IMG/VR virus record: IMGVR_UViG_3300031576_000035
Coordinates: 1 to 64,000 of that record
DNA from: a virus
DNA: 64,000 nucleotides
Direction: 5' to 3' (one strand)
Part shown: positions 50,259-58,531 of the stretch, one piece after another
Numbering within the stretch: the first letter of the stretch is position 1
Layout: the number at the start of each line of letters is the position of its first letter
Notes under the pieces: generated by a model
Database searches by the model: none
Told to the model about the DNA's origin: nothing
The model's input: the letters and a program-made list of their open reading frames with translations, nothing else
Program-made: the position numbers and the translations under genes

Positions 50259-51290
50259 TTAAGCCACAACCTTCAGACCGAATTCACATGAGTTTACGGC
50301 CGCAATGGTCCAGGCCGCGCTGGTGTTTGGATCGACCGCCGCGATGTCCTTGTAAGGCGCATAGGTCGTCGAGCCGATGTTGTTGGACGCGCCGAAGTAG
50401 TTGACAGCGCCTGAACGATAGACGCTCTGCACCGTCACGGTACCAGCCGCGTCGTTGCGCAGCACCGGCACCGTCACCACCGCCTTGACCGCACCTGCTC
50501 CCGTCGTCAGGGCTGGGTAGGTGTACAGGTCGATGTGGCCTGTTGTCACCGAGGAGTTGTAAGTTGTGTCGTCGTCGGGCGTGGCTTCATCCACGTTCTG
50601 GTAGTTGCTCCCAGCGCTCGGCGTGAAGTTAGTAGTGGTGCCGGCCCCCGTGGCAAACTTCGTTTCCACCAGGCAGTCACCATGAAAGGTTGTGCTGCTT
50701 TCCGCGAAGAAATCGCTGTAGCTGACAACGATGGCACTGGTAGCATAGCCGCCCAAGCCAACCTGATTCGCTGAGTTGTTGGCGCTGACACGCGTATTCT
50801 GGCTCGAGGCCGTCAGCCAGTCCGTGCTGTTCACCCTGAGCGTGTAAGCACCCGTGGTATTGTGAATCGTACCCTGGAACTGAATGTGATACCAGACACC
50901 GGCCGAGATCGACTGCGTGCTAGTGGCCAGCACCGTGGCTACTGGGCTGCCGCGCAGTACGGACAATGTGCCGTCTGAATTGACTCGTAAAGATAGCTGG
51001 ATAGTTCCAGCATCGGAGAACATGCAAATACCAGTATTGACACCGGGCAGCGATCCAACCTTGTAGGCAAAGCCCAGAGTCCAGGTTGCCTGTGTCGTCA
51101 GGGTCCAGGAAGCGCCGTAGTTAGCATTGGACGTGGTCAGGGCGCCACGACCATTGCGGCCCCCACTGGCGTTGATCGTCAGATTGCCGTCAAACGTCGT
51201 CACGCCGCCATTGACCCACTGCGCCGTGATGTATCTCGACATCTGCGCCGTGGAATAGTCGCCGAAGCCGTCAATGTACTCGAGTGTCAT
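50259..51290 (-). CDS. LamG-like fibre or adhesin protein
   Basis: 343 aa. The start MTLEYIDGFGDYSTAQMSRY leads into a concanavalin-like domain (WTLGFAYKVGSLPG; GVWYHIQFQGTIHNTTGAYTLRVN), then a beta-rich C-terminal part containing VDEATPDDDTTYNSS and a GTVTVQSVYRSGAV segment, as found in phage proteins of this type. Probably decorates the virion surface for attachment. Confidence 0.7.
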   Translation of the reverse strand: MTLEYIDGFGDYSTAQMSRYITAQWVNGGVTTFDGNLTINASGGRNGRGALTTSNANYGASWTLTTQATWTLGFAYKVGSLPGVNTGICMFSDAGTIQLSLRVNSDGTLSVLRGSPVATVLATSTQSISAGVWYHIQFQGTIHNTTGAYTLRVNSTDWLTASSQNTRVSANNSANQVGLGGYATSAIVVSYSDFFAESSTTFHGDCLVETKFATGAGTTTNFTPSAGSNYQNVDEATPDDDTTYNSSVTTGHIDLYTYPALTTGAGAVKAVVTVPVLRNDAAGTVTVQSVYRSGAVNYFGASNNIGSTTYAPYKDIAAVDPNTSAAWTIAAVNSCEFGLKVVA

Positions 51291-51299
51291 GATCCAGTC

Positions 51300-51626
51300 T
51301 CAATACAAATCGTAGGATAAATGTCCGGCGACGAGCACGGCACCGGACAGGTTGATCGACAACGCCTCCCCATAGAGCGTCCTGAACAGGCACTCGCGCA
51401 CGCTCTCGGCCTGCGGCGCGTAGGCCGACGACACGCCGCCGTTCGCGGCCAGGGGCATGGCGCCTGTCAAATCCGTATCCGTGGCGGCGTCGCTGACGAA
51501 CTTCACGCTCACGGCACCTGCCGCGACGATGACGTAGTTGAGCACGCGGATCTGCCGTCCCGTCTGTGCCGCGACGAGTTCGGTATTGCCCGAGGCCGAG
51601 ACGGAAATCTTGATCGTCGTGCTCAA
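51300..51626 (-). CDS. Small beta-rich virion protein
   Basis: 108 aa, starting with TTG at 51626 behind GGGAGGGTAATGCC and overlapping the terminase stop (TTGA). Beta-rich (RQIRVLNYVIVAAGAVSVKFVSD), typical of phage decoration or fibre accessory proteins. Confidence 0.6.
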   Translation of the reverse strand: MSTTIKISVSASGNTELVAAQTGRQIRVLNYVIVAAGAVSVKFVSDAATDTDLTGAMPLAANGGVSSAYAPQAESVRECLFRTLYGEALSINLSGAVLVAGHLSYDLY

Positions 51627-52333
51627 GGCATTACCCTCCCTGTGACTCTCTCTGGCTGGCGTCCTGCCAGAAGTCCAGTCGCCACGCGGATCGCGCCTTC
51701 AAGTGCATCAGCGCCGTCATCATGATCCCCAATGGGGAAATCCCGTAATTGTTGTACCAGAAGTGCGGTTCCAGGGGAACGTGACCTGAATCGAATCTTC
51801 CTCTGCGACAGCCACGAGCCGAGCCGACGGATCCTGACCTGCTTGTTGACGGTGTTCTCGACCTGCTCGATTGGCAGGTGCAATCCCTGTGCTTTGGCAG
51901 CCGCCAGGAACAGCGGCGCCAGCAGTTCCTGGAACTGATTTGTCTCGATGCCAAACCGCTCGGGTTGCCACAATCGGACATGCTCGACGCCGTCCGCGAC
52001 GATCTGCTCCGTGTTGCGCCGCTTCAGATCGCCCTCGACGTAGAGGATGCCGCTCGTGTCGGCACCCAGACGGACGAAGGCTGAGTAGTCGCCACGGCGA
52101 GCGTCCTTGCCCTTGCTTGGATCGAGGAAGAGCACCTTGAGCCAGATCGTCGAAGGCCATGCCTCGAACCAAAAGCCCGGCACGTCGAACCACTCGCCAG
52201 GCCATTCGCACAGCGTTGGATCGAGAGGGTCGCCCTGCTTCTCCGAGGCGAACGCAGCCACGCCAATCGTGGCTCGCAGACACATGAGAGCGTAGAGATC
52301 CTCATTCTCGGTCCAAAGCGTCTTGGCGGTCAC
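51623..52333 (-). CDS. terL: Large terminase, C-terminal nuclease part (split)
   Basis: 236 aa from the GTG at 52333 (GAGGAGGCGCTGCG upstream; overlaps the preceding stop as GTGA). RNase-H-fold nuclease residues are visible: D71 in LFLDPSKG, E130 in FGIETNQF and the DHDDGADA cluster near 203-209. The N-terminus (TLWTENEDLYALM...AFASEKQGDP) is the normal continuation of the ATPase half encoded at 54343-55212. Together the halves give about 525 aa, the usual TerL length. The two are separated by about 2 kb of unrelated genes yet each has clean signals, so a two-subunit enzyme is likely. Confidence 0.85.
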   Translation of the reverse strand: MTAKTLWTENEDLYALMCLRATIGVAAFASEKQGDPLDPTLCEWPGEWFDVPGFWFEAWPSTIWLKVLFLDPSKGKDARRGDYSAFVRLGADTSGILYVEGDLKRRNTEQIVADGVEHVRLWQPERFGIETNQFQELLAPLFLAAAKAQGLHLPIEQVENTVNKQVRIRRLGSWLSQRKIRFRSRSPGTALLVQQLRDFPIGDHDDGADALEGAIRVATGLLAGRQPERVTGRVMP

Positions 52334-52659
52334 CGCAGCGCCTCCTCGGCGACACGAATGATAGCCTGATCTTCCGTCATTTCCCAGATTCTGTATACAG
52401 CTTGTCTCAGCCGAGCAATCTCGTCGAGCAGCGCTGGCATGCGCTCGCGCGCCGCCGTCATGAACTCGACGTTGGCGTTCACGGACGCCTTGTCCAGAGA
52501 CTCACCGAAGGCGCTTACCCAGCCCGTGCTGTTGAGATACTCGGGATCCCTGACCCGGACATCGACATGGCCATAGTAGTCGGACGTTCGTGCCCGCCAC
52601 GGCCCTGGTGTGGCCGCGTCACACAGACGCCGCAATTGCTGAAGTTCCTCGACGGTCAT
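52330..52659 (-). CDS. Phage Ea22-like small protein
   Basis: 109 aa. The pattern LRRLCDAATPGPWRA...ANVEFMTAARERMPALLDEIARLR is widespread in phage accessory regions (Ea22-like). Function unknown. It lies in the insertion between the terminase halves and is coupled to the C-terminal half. Confidence 0.68.
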   Translation of the reverse strand: MTVEELQQLRRLCDAATPGPWRARTSDYYGHVDVRVRDPEYLNSTGWVSAFGESLDKASVNANVEFMTAARERMPALLDEIARLRQAVYRIWEMTEDQAIIRVAEEALR

Positions 52660-52961
52660 TGAACACCCGCCTCCTCATGACTGGCGTGAATAATGGCTGG
52701 TCGTGCCCAACGCCTTTGAAAGGCTCGCCATTCAGGACCAGGAGCATCGCGCCCGTGTCCATTGGTGGCGTGGGCTGGCGTTCTGATACGCCGCCACTGC
52801 TCGGCCAGTTGCTCGGCCCGATCCCGATCCCAGGTAAACGACACAGAGATGTGAACCGCGTCCACGTCCCGGGGCGTAAACAGATCAGGAGGCCCCACAT
52901 ACGCCAGGTCATCATCTGGCGTTGCCTTGGTTTTGCGCGGGAAGACACGAATCAATCGCAT
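52656..52961 (-). CDS. Possibly truncated radical-SAM-associated N-terminal protein
   Basis: 101 aa. MRLIRVFPRKTKATPDDDLAY...FTPRDVDAVHISVSFTWD...AEQLAEQWRRI resembles the N-terminus of phage radical-SAM proteins, but the cysteine-rich catalytic part is absent and the last 35 residues look unrelated. It may be a truncated remnant or a stand-alone domain. Confidence 0.5.
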   Translation of the reverse strand: MRLIRVFPRKTKATPDDDLAYVGPPDLFTPRDVDAVHISVSFTWDRDRAEQLAEQWRRIRTPAHATNGHGRDAPGPEWRAFQRRWARPAIIHASHEEAGVQ

Positions 52962-53647
52962 GACGACTCCTCCAGATATCTAATTATCTGTTTACCTACC
53001 CAAAAAGTGTACAATGGGGGAATGGCCTGGCTTAACTCGGCCCTCGTCATCCAGTCGATGCCCATAGCCTTGCGAGCGAGGTTCACATCGGCACGCCGGC
53101 GCCTATCAGCAACGGCAGGGGCTCCGCCACCGTGAACCGACACCCACCCCTTGCCGCCAATTTTCTCGCCAACGGAGTTCCCGAAGACGGAGATGTAATC
53201 TCCGTGATGGCCTAACGGACAAGTTGTGCCAAATAGGAAAACGCTGGACTCGAAGAGACGATGCCTTTTCACGCCAAGTCCAAGAGACAACCCACAGACC
53301 AGGACAGGATTGAGGAGCGGCGCACCAGGCACGTTCTCGATCACATAGGGGCGACCAGATGCTTCCAGCAACTCACGAACCACTGGGATCAGGTCAGGAT
53401 GTGATTCCCCATTCCCGGTAATTCTGGTCGCTTGACTGTACCTCTGGCACGGCGGACTCGCAGCGATCACCTCGAATTCCGCTCCGTGCTCCGCCACGAA
53501 CTCCAGCGCGTCGTCCAGCACGAACTCGTCTCCGGCGTACCGTTTTTGCGGTTCATGATCCACGCCGGTGACGTGGAACCCCGCCATCTGGTAACCGCGC
53601 GAAGTTCCGCCGGCTTTGCAAAAAAGATCGAGCAGTCGAGGTTTCAC
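52952..53647 (-). CDS. C5-cytosine DNA methyltransferase
   Basis: 231 aa from the GTG at 53647 (GGGGTGCATCG upstream). Motifs in order: I (LLDLFCKAGGTSRGYQMAGF), IV with catalytic Cys (ASPPCQRYSQ), VI (YVIENVP), VIII (GVKRHRLFESS) and X near the end (YTFWVGKQII). The target-recognition part is short, as in compact phage enzymes. Probably methylates phage DNA to evade restriction. Located in the insertion between the terminase halves; no restriction partner is nearby. Confidence 0.85.
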   Translation of the reverse strand: MKPRLLDLFCKAGGTSRGYQMAGFHVTGVDHEPQKRYAGDEFVLDDALEFVAEHGAEFEVIAASPPCQRYSQATRITGNGESHPDLIPVVRELLEASGRPYVIENVPGAPLLNPVLVCGLSLGLGVKRHRLFESSVFLFGTTCPLGHHGDYISVFGNSVGEKIGGKGWVSVHGGGAPAVADRRRRADVNLARKAMGIDWMTRAELSQAIPPLYTFWVGKQIIRYLEESSCD

Positions 53648-53669
53648 CGATGCACCCCATCCCCCAGGA

Positions 53670-53900
53670 CTAATCGATAGCAGCATCAACTGGACATTCT
53701 TCGCGTCCCTGCGGCACGGATTGCGGCGTGCGATACTTCTCCGCTCGATCCCAGTCCGGTTCCAGGACGAAGCCATGCAGTACATCGCCGCCCTCGATGA
53801 CCGGAGGTTCAAACCTCTGTCTGCACCTGGCAGCCGCATTGACAAGTACCTCCAGCACCACGGAGCCGTTATCGCGAAGTAGCTGAACCATGAAAATCAT
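53670..53900 (-). CDS. Small hypothetical protein
   Basis: 76 aa, AGAGGAGATGCACCG upstream. Beta-rich start (MIFMVQLLRDNGSVVLEVLV), with HGFVLEPDWDRAEKY near the end. Stop 22 bp before the methyltransferase start. Not recognised. Confidence 0.58.
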   Translation of the reverse strand: MIFMVQLLRDNGSVVLEVLVNAAARCRQRFEPPVIEGGDVLHGFVLEPDWDRAEKYRTPQSVPQGREECPVDAAID

Positions 53901-54187
53901 CGGTGCATCTCCTCTTCCGCAAGCGCTATCGCTGCACGCGGCAGTTCCGTTGCTATCGCGTCAAACCGACGTCGCCATTCTAGGGTACCGCGACAGTCCA
54001 CGACTGGACCGACAGCACTTTCCTCTTCAGCGGTCAATCGCCGCCGCAGGTGAAAGCCATAACCCGTGTACTCCTCCCACTCATGCAGCCTGTCGCCAAC
54101 GCCAGCGAGATGAATCAAGGCGACATTGCGAAGATAGAGTATGCTAACTCGATTCTTCCCGTAAGGAGCGACCGAGGCGTGCCACAC
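53897..54187 (-). CDS. Small hypothetical protein
   Basis: 96 aa from the GTG at 54187 (GGTGGGTCC upstream). Hydrophilic with an EWEEYTGYGFHLRRRLTAEEE segment. Overlaps the next gene by ATGA. Not recognised. Confidence 0.52.
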   Translation of the reverse strand: MWHASVAPYGKNRVSILYLRNVALIHLAGVGDRLHEWEEYTGYGFHLRRRLTAEEESAVGPVVDCRGTLEWRRRFDAIATELPRAAIALAEEEMHR

Positions 54188-54211
54188 GGACCCACCAAAA
54201 CCCTGGTCAAT

Positions 54212-54346
54212 TCATTCGTACCCCGAATTCACCGTCAGAACCACGCTGACCTTGCCACCTGAATCCAGATAAGAAAACTTGCGTTGCGCTGTCTCGAAGG
54301 CGAAACGGCAGTGGTTCTCCAGAGCCATCTGCTGATGTGTGTTCAT
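54212..54346 (-). CDS. 44-aa protein coupled to the terminase ATPase
   Basis: Starts at 54346, overlapping the ATPase-half stop by ATGA, with GAGGAAATGCACC upstream. MNTHQQMALENHCRFAFETAQ, then a short strand region. First gene of the insertion between terminase halves. Confidence 0.52.
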   Translation of the reverse strand: MNTHQQMALENHCRFAFETAQRKFSYLDSGGKVSVVLTVNSGYE

Positions 54347-55212
54347 TGGTGCATTTCCTCTCGGTGTGCCTCGTAGAACGCCCTGGCCGTGGCCTCCCTG
54401 TCCGGATCCTCCCAGTCCATAAGGAGCGTCTCCCACTCGGCCCACAAATCCATCCGCTCTGGCCACTCGATGATCGACCGCCACAGCCTGCTCTCCCAAC
54501 CGGCTGTAGTCTGTAGTTTACAGACTATCGCCTCGCGGTGCAACGCTGTTCCCAGTACGACAATGTTGGTTATTGGCGACCCGGCATTGCAGACATCCCT
54601 GGTGATCCATTCCCAGGACCGCAATCGCTTCGTTGGGCTGACGATGTGTTCCAGGTTCTGCGGGTCATCGACGATGATCAGGGACGGCCGATTCTGCCGG
54701 TGCTTGCGGCCGCGCACTTTCATACCCGTGCCGAGAGCCGCGATGACGACGCCATTGGCCAGGCGGATCTTGTCGTGACGCCACACCGGCCCCTTGCCCG
54801 CGACGTGCGGGTAGTCACGACGCAGCCGCTCGTTGCCTTCCAGTTCGGCCTTGATGGCATCCAGGAACAGCGACGCTTGCTCACCTGTGTCCGAGGTGAG
54901 CACGATGTACGGCTCGCGGCCGTGAACGGCACAGTAAAGCGGGTAGGCCGTCGTGCTCCAGGTGCTCTTGGCCGCTCCGCGCGGCGCCACCACATTGACA
55001 CGAGAGCCGCGTTCGGCATCGAGCCGCGTCAACCGCGCGGCCAGCCAGATGTGAAACTCCGAGGACGGCTTCGTGAAGTGATGGCCGAGGTAATAGTTGG
55101 CCCACTGGAAGAGGTCGTCCGAGTGCTTCGGCGTGCTACTCGGCCGACTCTTCAGCGCCTCTAATTCGGTCAATCTGTTCTGGAGGCGGCGTAGAATTGG
55201 GGGGCAGAACAC
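54343..55212 (-). CDS. terL: Large terminase, N-terminal ATPase part (split)
   Basis: 289 aa from the GTG at 55212 (GGAGGCCGCCG upstream), overlapping terS by 77 bp. Packaging-motor motifs: Walker A APRGAAKST (about 76-84), Walker B SLIIVDD (about 177-183) and the coupling motif VVLGTA (about 218-223). It ends EAHREEMHQ, where full-length relatives normally run on into the nuclease domain now found at 51623-52333. The stop overlaps the next small gene by ATGA. Confidence 0.88.
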   Translation of the reverse strand: MFCPPILRRLQNRLTELEALKSRPSSTPKHSDDLFQWANYYLGHHFTKPSSEFHIWLAARLTRLDAERGSRVNVVAPRGAAKSTWSTTAYPLYCAVHGREPYIVLTSDTGEQASLFLDAIKAELEGNERLRRDYPHVAGKGPVWRHDKIRLANGVVIAALGTGMKVRGRKHRQNRPSLIIVDDPQNLEHIVSPTKRLRSWEWITRDVCNAGSPITNIVVLGTALHREAIVCKLQTTAGWESRLWRSIIEWPERMDLWAEWETLLMDWEDPDREATARAFYEAHREEMHQ

Positions 55213-55594
55213 CGGCGGCCTCCAGTGCCTTTGTCAGAGCGTCAACTCGCCTGATCAGTTCCTTGATAGCGTCCTTGTCATCAGCCCAGTAGTTGCTGAA
55301 CTTGCGGCCGAGCCACCAGCGAATGTGCTTGGCGTCCGCCATGCCCTGGCGAAGCACCTCGATCACCATTTCGGTGTGGGCCTCTTGCTCAGCCTGGCGC
55401 AGCGCCTGAGACAGTTCGTAATAGACACCTTTAGTATCTTTATTGCCGCGCTGCATCCACTTGCGCCAGGTGCCAATTTTGACACCGCAGGCCACGGCGG
55501 ACGGTTCGCGATAGTTGCCACGGCGGACAAGATCGACGATCTTGGCGCGAAGTTCATCGGTCAATTGTAGTTTCGGCCCGCCGCCGTGAGCCAT
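55136..55594 (-). CDS. terS: Terminase small subunit
   Basis: 152 aa from the ATG at 55594 (GAGGCTACGG upstream). The N-terminal helix-turn-helix (TDELRAKIVDLVRRGNY...AVACGVKIGTWRKWMQRG) is a typical TerS DNA-binding domain, followed by an oligomerisation helix (KDAIKELIRRVDALTKALEAAG). It recognises the packaging site and recruits the large subunit. Immediately upstream (55.6-56.8 kb) lie hairpins and palindromic repeats. Confidence 0.82.
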   Translation of the reverse strand: MAHGGGPKLQLTDELRAKIVDLVRRGNYREPSAVACGVKIGTWRKWMQRGNKDTKGVYYELSQALRQAEQEAHTEMVIEVLRQGMADAKHIRWWLGRKFSNYWADDKDAIKELIRRVDALTKALEAAGVLPPNSTPPPEQIDRIRGAEESAE

Positions 55595-55733
55595 CCGTAG
55601 CCTCATTCGAAGAAAGGCGAGTATGAGGACGAATCCCGGTCCCATACTCGCCCAGTAAGAACCAGCGATTTAGCTAGCGATCGCTGATAGAGATATTGTA
55701 CGAGTGACAAGGAGGTGAACAAGGCTGAGACGA

Positions 55734-55767
55734 CAACACCCGGCGAGTGTCACTTTGCCGGGTGTTG
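55734..55767. other. 11-bp hairpin upstream of the small terminase gene
   Basis: CAACACCCGGC pairs with GCCGGGTGTTG around a 12-nt loop, in the 262-bp gap before terS. No T-run on either side. Candidate element of the packaging site or a transcript boundary. Confidence 0.55.
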
Positions 55768-55856
55768 CCTACCGTCCAGGTCTGCTCCCGAGTTGCCCAA
55801 GCACGGGAGCAATGATGAAGGAACACGCGTCAGTGTACCGTGGCGAGCGCGGAACG

Positions 55857-56519
<663 letters not shown>

Positions 56520-56530
56520 GCTTCCTCCCT

Positions 56531-56791
56531 AGTGACTCCTTTTTATCGTCGTCGGCGCCGGCCCCCAGTGACTCCACAGCAGTCTGACACAAACCCCGTC
56601 AATCCCCCCCAGTGACTCCGTATCAGGTGGAGTCACTCCGGGACCGACCACGGCCTCAAGAGAGTTGGTCAGGGTGACCCCCAGTGACTCCGTATCAGGT
56701 GGAGTCACTCCGGGGGCTGCGACCGTCCACACAGCGTCTGACCGTCCACCACCCCCAGTGACTCCGTATCAGGTGGAGTCACTCCGGGGGC
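56531..56791. repeat. Array of palindromic AGTGACTCC elements
   Basis: Within the 434-bp gap 56520-56953 there are three near-identical hairpins (AGTGACTCC, 9-nt loop, GGAGTCACT, flanked by C and G runs) starting at 56611, 56683 and 56757, plus single AGTGACTCC copies at 56531 and 56567. Spacings of 72 and 74 bp are not all multiples of three, so the small open frame across them is not likely to be coding. Possible packaging or replication site; the rest of the gap holds no gene that I can support. Confidence 0.85.
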
Positions 56792-56953
56792 CGTGGCTGT
56801 AAGGCCAATATCCCCAGCGTCTTAAGCGGCTTTACCCGAGAGCCTGCGGACGGCAAGCGAACCGAGGCCGGATGGGTCTTGGCGCGGGGCGGCGCCATGT
56901 TGGTTCAGATCAAGCATTTCTGTCTCCGCGAGCGGTTCCCGTGTTTTCGTCCA

Positions 56954-57325
56954 TCACCGCGCCGTTCGCTGGCTGCGAACGGCTTCCAGTTCCGCCAGCA
57001 GTTCCTGTTCCCGCTGTGCGAGTGCGAGCAGATCCTGATCCACTCCCCACTCCGCATCGAATTCGGCCAGCACAACCTCCTTCCCCTTGTGGCCGTAGCG
57101 CATTTGGAACTCGGCCGTTCTCAGAGTCAGGCTGATAGCACGTACGGCCGCCGAACCGATCTTGTGGCCAACCTTCTCGGTCATGATGTCTGAACAGAGC
57201 GCCGAGCCAAACTGGCAGACATCCCTGGTCGTACGCAAACCCCTGGATGCGATCTCGACGCTTTGCGGCGCCTGATCATACGCGCTATCATTCGGAACTT
57301 CTCTCTCAAGCGTTGCAAGTGGCAT
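56954..57325 (-). CDS. Hypothetical helical protein
   Basis: 123 aa from the ATG at 57325; other in-frame ATGs upstream have poor ribosome sites. Helical end (DLLALAQREQELLAELEAVRS). Overlaps the end of the preceding gene by 20 bp. Not recognised. Confidence 0.58.
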   Translation of the reverse strand: MPLATLEREVPNDSAYDQAPQSVEIASRGLRTTRDVCQFGSALCSDIMTEKVGHKIGSAAVRAISLTLRTAEFQMRYGHKGKEVVLAEFDAEWGVDQDLLALAQREQELLAELEAVRSQRTAR

Positions 57326-58514
57326 TCTGGGTACACTCCTCATCTCCAGATGTTGTACCAGCCGCCGTGAGCACAATACCCACGGCATCCAGTTTGTAGG
57401 ACAGCTTCGTTCTCAGTTCATGCCAGGGGAAGCTGCCCAGGTAACCCTGACACGAATCATCGTAGATGACCTCGCCGACATGGCGGCGTTGAGCGTACTG
57501 CACCAACTGCGCCGTGACCATGTGGATCCAGGTCGTGAGACGGTTGCGCCACTTCTCGCAGCGCAATTCTCTGGATTTGTTCAGGTTGTGCCGGACGCGT
57601 CGCGGCCAGCGCATCTCGGCTTTCGTGTCCTCGCTGATGCGTTGCAAGTAGGCACGATGCTCGCCACACCAGCGCTGCACATGATCCGCGTTGACGATCC
57701 ACGGACTGTGGCCTTCGAGTTCGACAACCCAGAAGGCACAGGGATCCGTCCGCACCAGCAACGTATGTTGGCGTTCGGCAACCGCAGGTCGCGGCAGCCA
57801 GCCGACGAGATCGACCATGATGTGCTTCTTGCTGCCCTGGCGGCGCAGACGCAACTCGCAACGCATGTCCGGGTGTGCTGCCAGGAAGTCAAACGCTGCC
57901 AACTGGCGGCGAAATTCCCTGCCAGAGCGCAGTCGTAAATCGAAGGCCGTTCCCCCCAGCGTGACTGTCAGCACCGGCTGGCGGTCGCGGCGTTCGATGC
58001 CCCAACAATCGTTGTGGACCGGGAACGGATACGGGTAGCGAAAGCGGCTGGCGCTGGCATCATGCAGCCAGATAATGTTCTTGCGCACCGCCGCGTACTT
58101 CTTGCGCACCGCGCGAAAGATACACTGCGCCGACGATTTCATGCCGTCCCATTCAGCCCACTGCGGATATCCACCATGCGCCGCTCCAGCGAGGCCGTAG
58201 AGATAGATGCCACCCTTGCGATCCGGCGGCAATGGTGGCAACTTCTCCATTGCTAGCGTCCGCACCACGTCATGCTTGATCAGTTCGCACATCGACCAGT
58301 TGGCCAGGCTCGTCGAGAGCCCCCAGGACTGGTTGAGTGCCTGACAGAATTCCTGCCAGGACACGCCAATAGCCTCCGCCACGGAGAAGGCGACGCTGCG
58401 CACGACGTAGCGTGTGTGCCAACAATCGCCGCACAGGATGGTGTCATCCTGCCGCTTCCACCCCGAGGGGAGGCGGGTGGCGTCCTTGGAGGTTTGACAT
58501 GAGGAGCAAATCAT
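57306..58514 (-). CDS. TnpB/RuvC-like protein with altered active site (tentative)
   Basis: 402 aa with GGAGTAGTCC upstream. N-terminal zinc ribbon (CSSC and CGDC), a beta/helix body, then a C-terminal part whose layout resembles the RuvC region of TnpB-type proteins: LQRISEDTKAEMRWPRRVRH, a helix with RLTTWIHMVTAQLVQYA, VGEVIYDDSCQGYLGSFPW, and HELRTKLSYKLDAVGI. The usual GxDxG motif and C-terminal zinc ribbon are not seen, and the acidic pair is DD rather than ED. No transposase, end repeats or guide RNA are evident. It may be a nuclease-dead, domesticated TnpB relative. Confidence 0.45.
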   Translation of the reverse strand: MICSSCQTSKDATRLPSGWKRQDDTILCGDCWHTRYVVRSVAFSVAEAIGVSWQEFCQALNQSWGLSTSLANWSMCELIKHDVVRTLAMEKLPPLPPDRKGGIYLYGLAGAAHGGYPQWAEWDGMKSSAQCIFRAVRKKYAAVRKNIIWLHDASASRFRYPYPFPVHNDCWGIERRDRQPVLTVTLGGTAFDLRLRSGREFRRQLAAFDFLAAHPDMRCELRLRRQGSKKHIMVDLVGWLPRPAVAERQHTLLVRTDPCAFWVVELEGHSPWIVNADHVQRWCGEHRAYLQRISEDTKAEMRWPRRVRHNLNKSRELRCEKWRNRLTTWIHMVTAQLVQYAQRRHVGEVIYDDSCQGYLGSFPWHELRTKLSYKLDAVGIVLTAAGTTSGDEECTQNATCNA

Positions 58515-58531
58515 GGACTACTCCAATGTTT

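Noticed and set aside
52980-53030. Promoter-like TTTACC/TACAAT upstream of nothing
   Set aside because: Spacing is 13 bp and it lies inside the methyltransferase gene.
56529-56732. Minus-strand ORF with PGVTPPDTESLG repeats
   Set aside because: It crosses repeats spaced 72 and 74 bp, so the frame is not kept, and has no good start.
56531-56791. Possible CRISPR array
   Set aside because: Only three palindromic units with 72-74-bp periods, and no conserved repeat-spacer pattern; it is better read as hairpin repeats.
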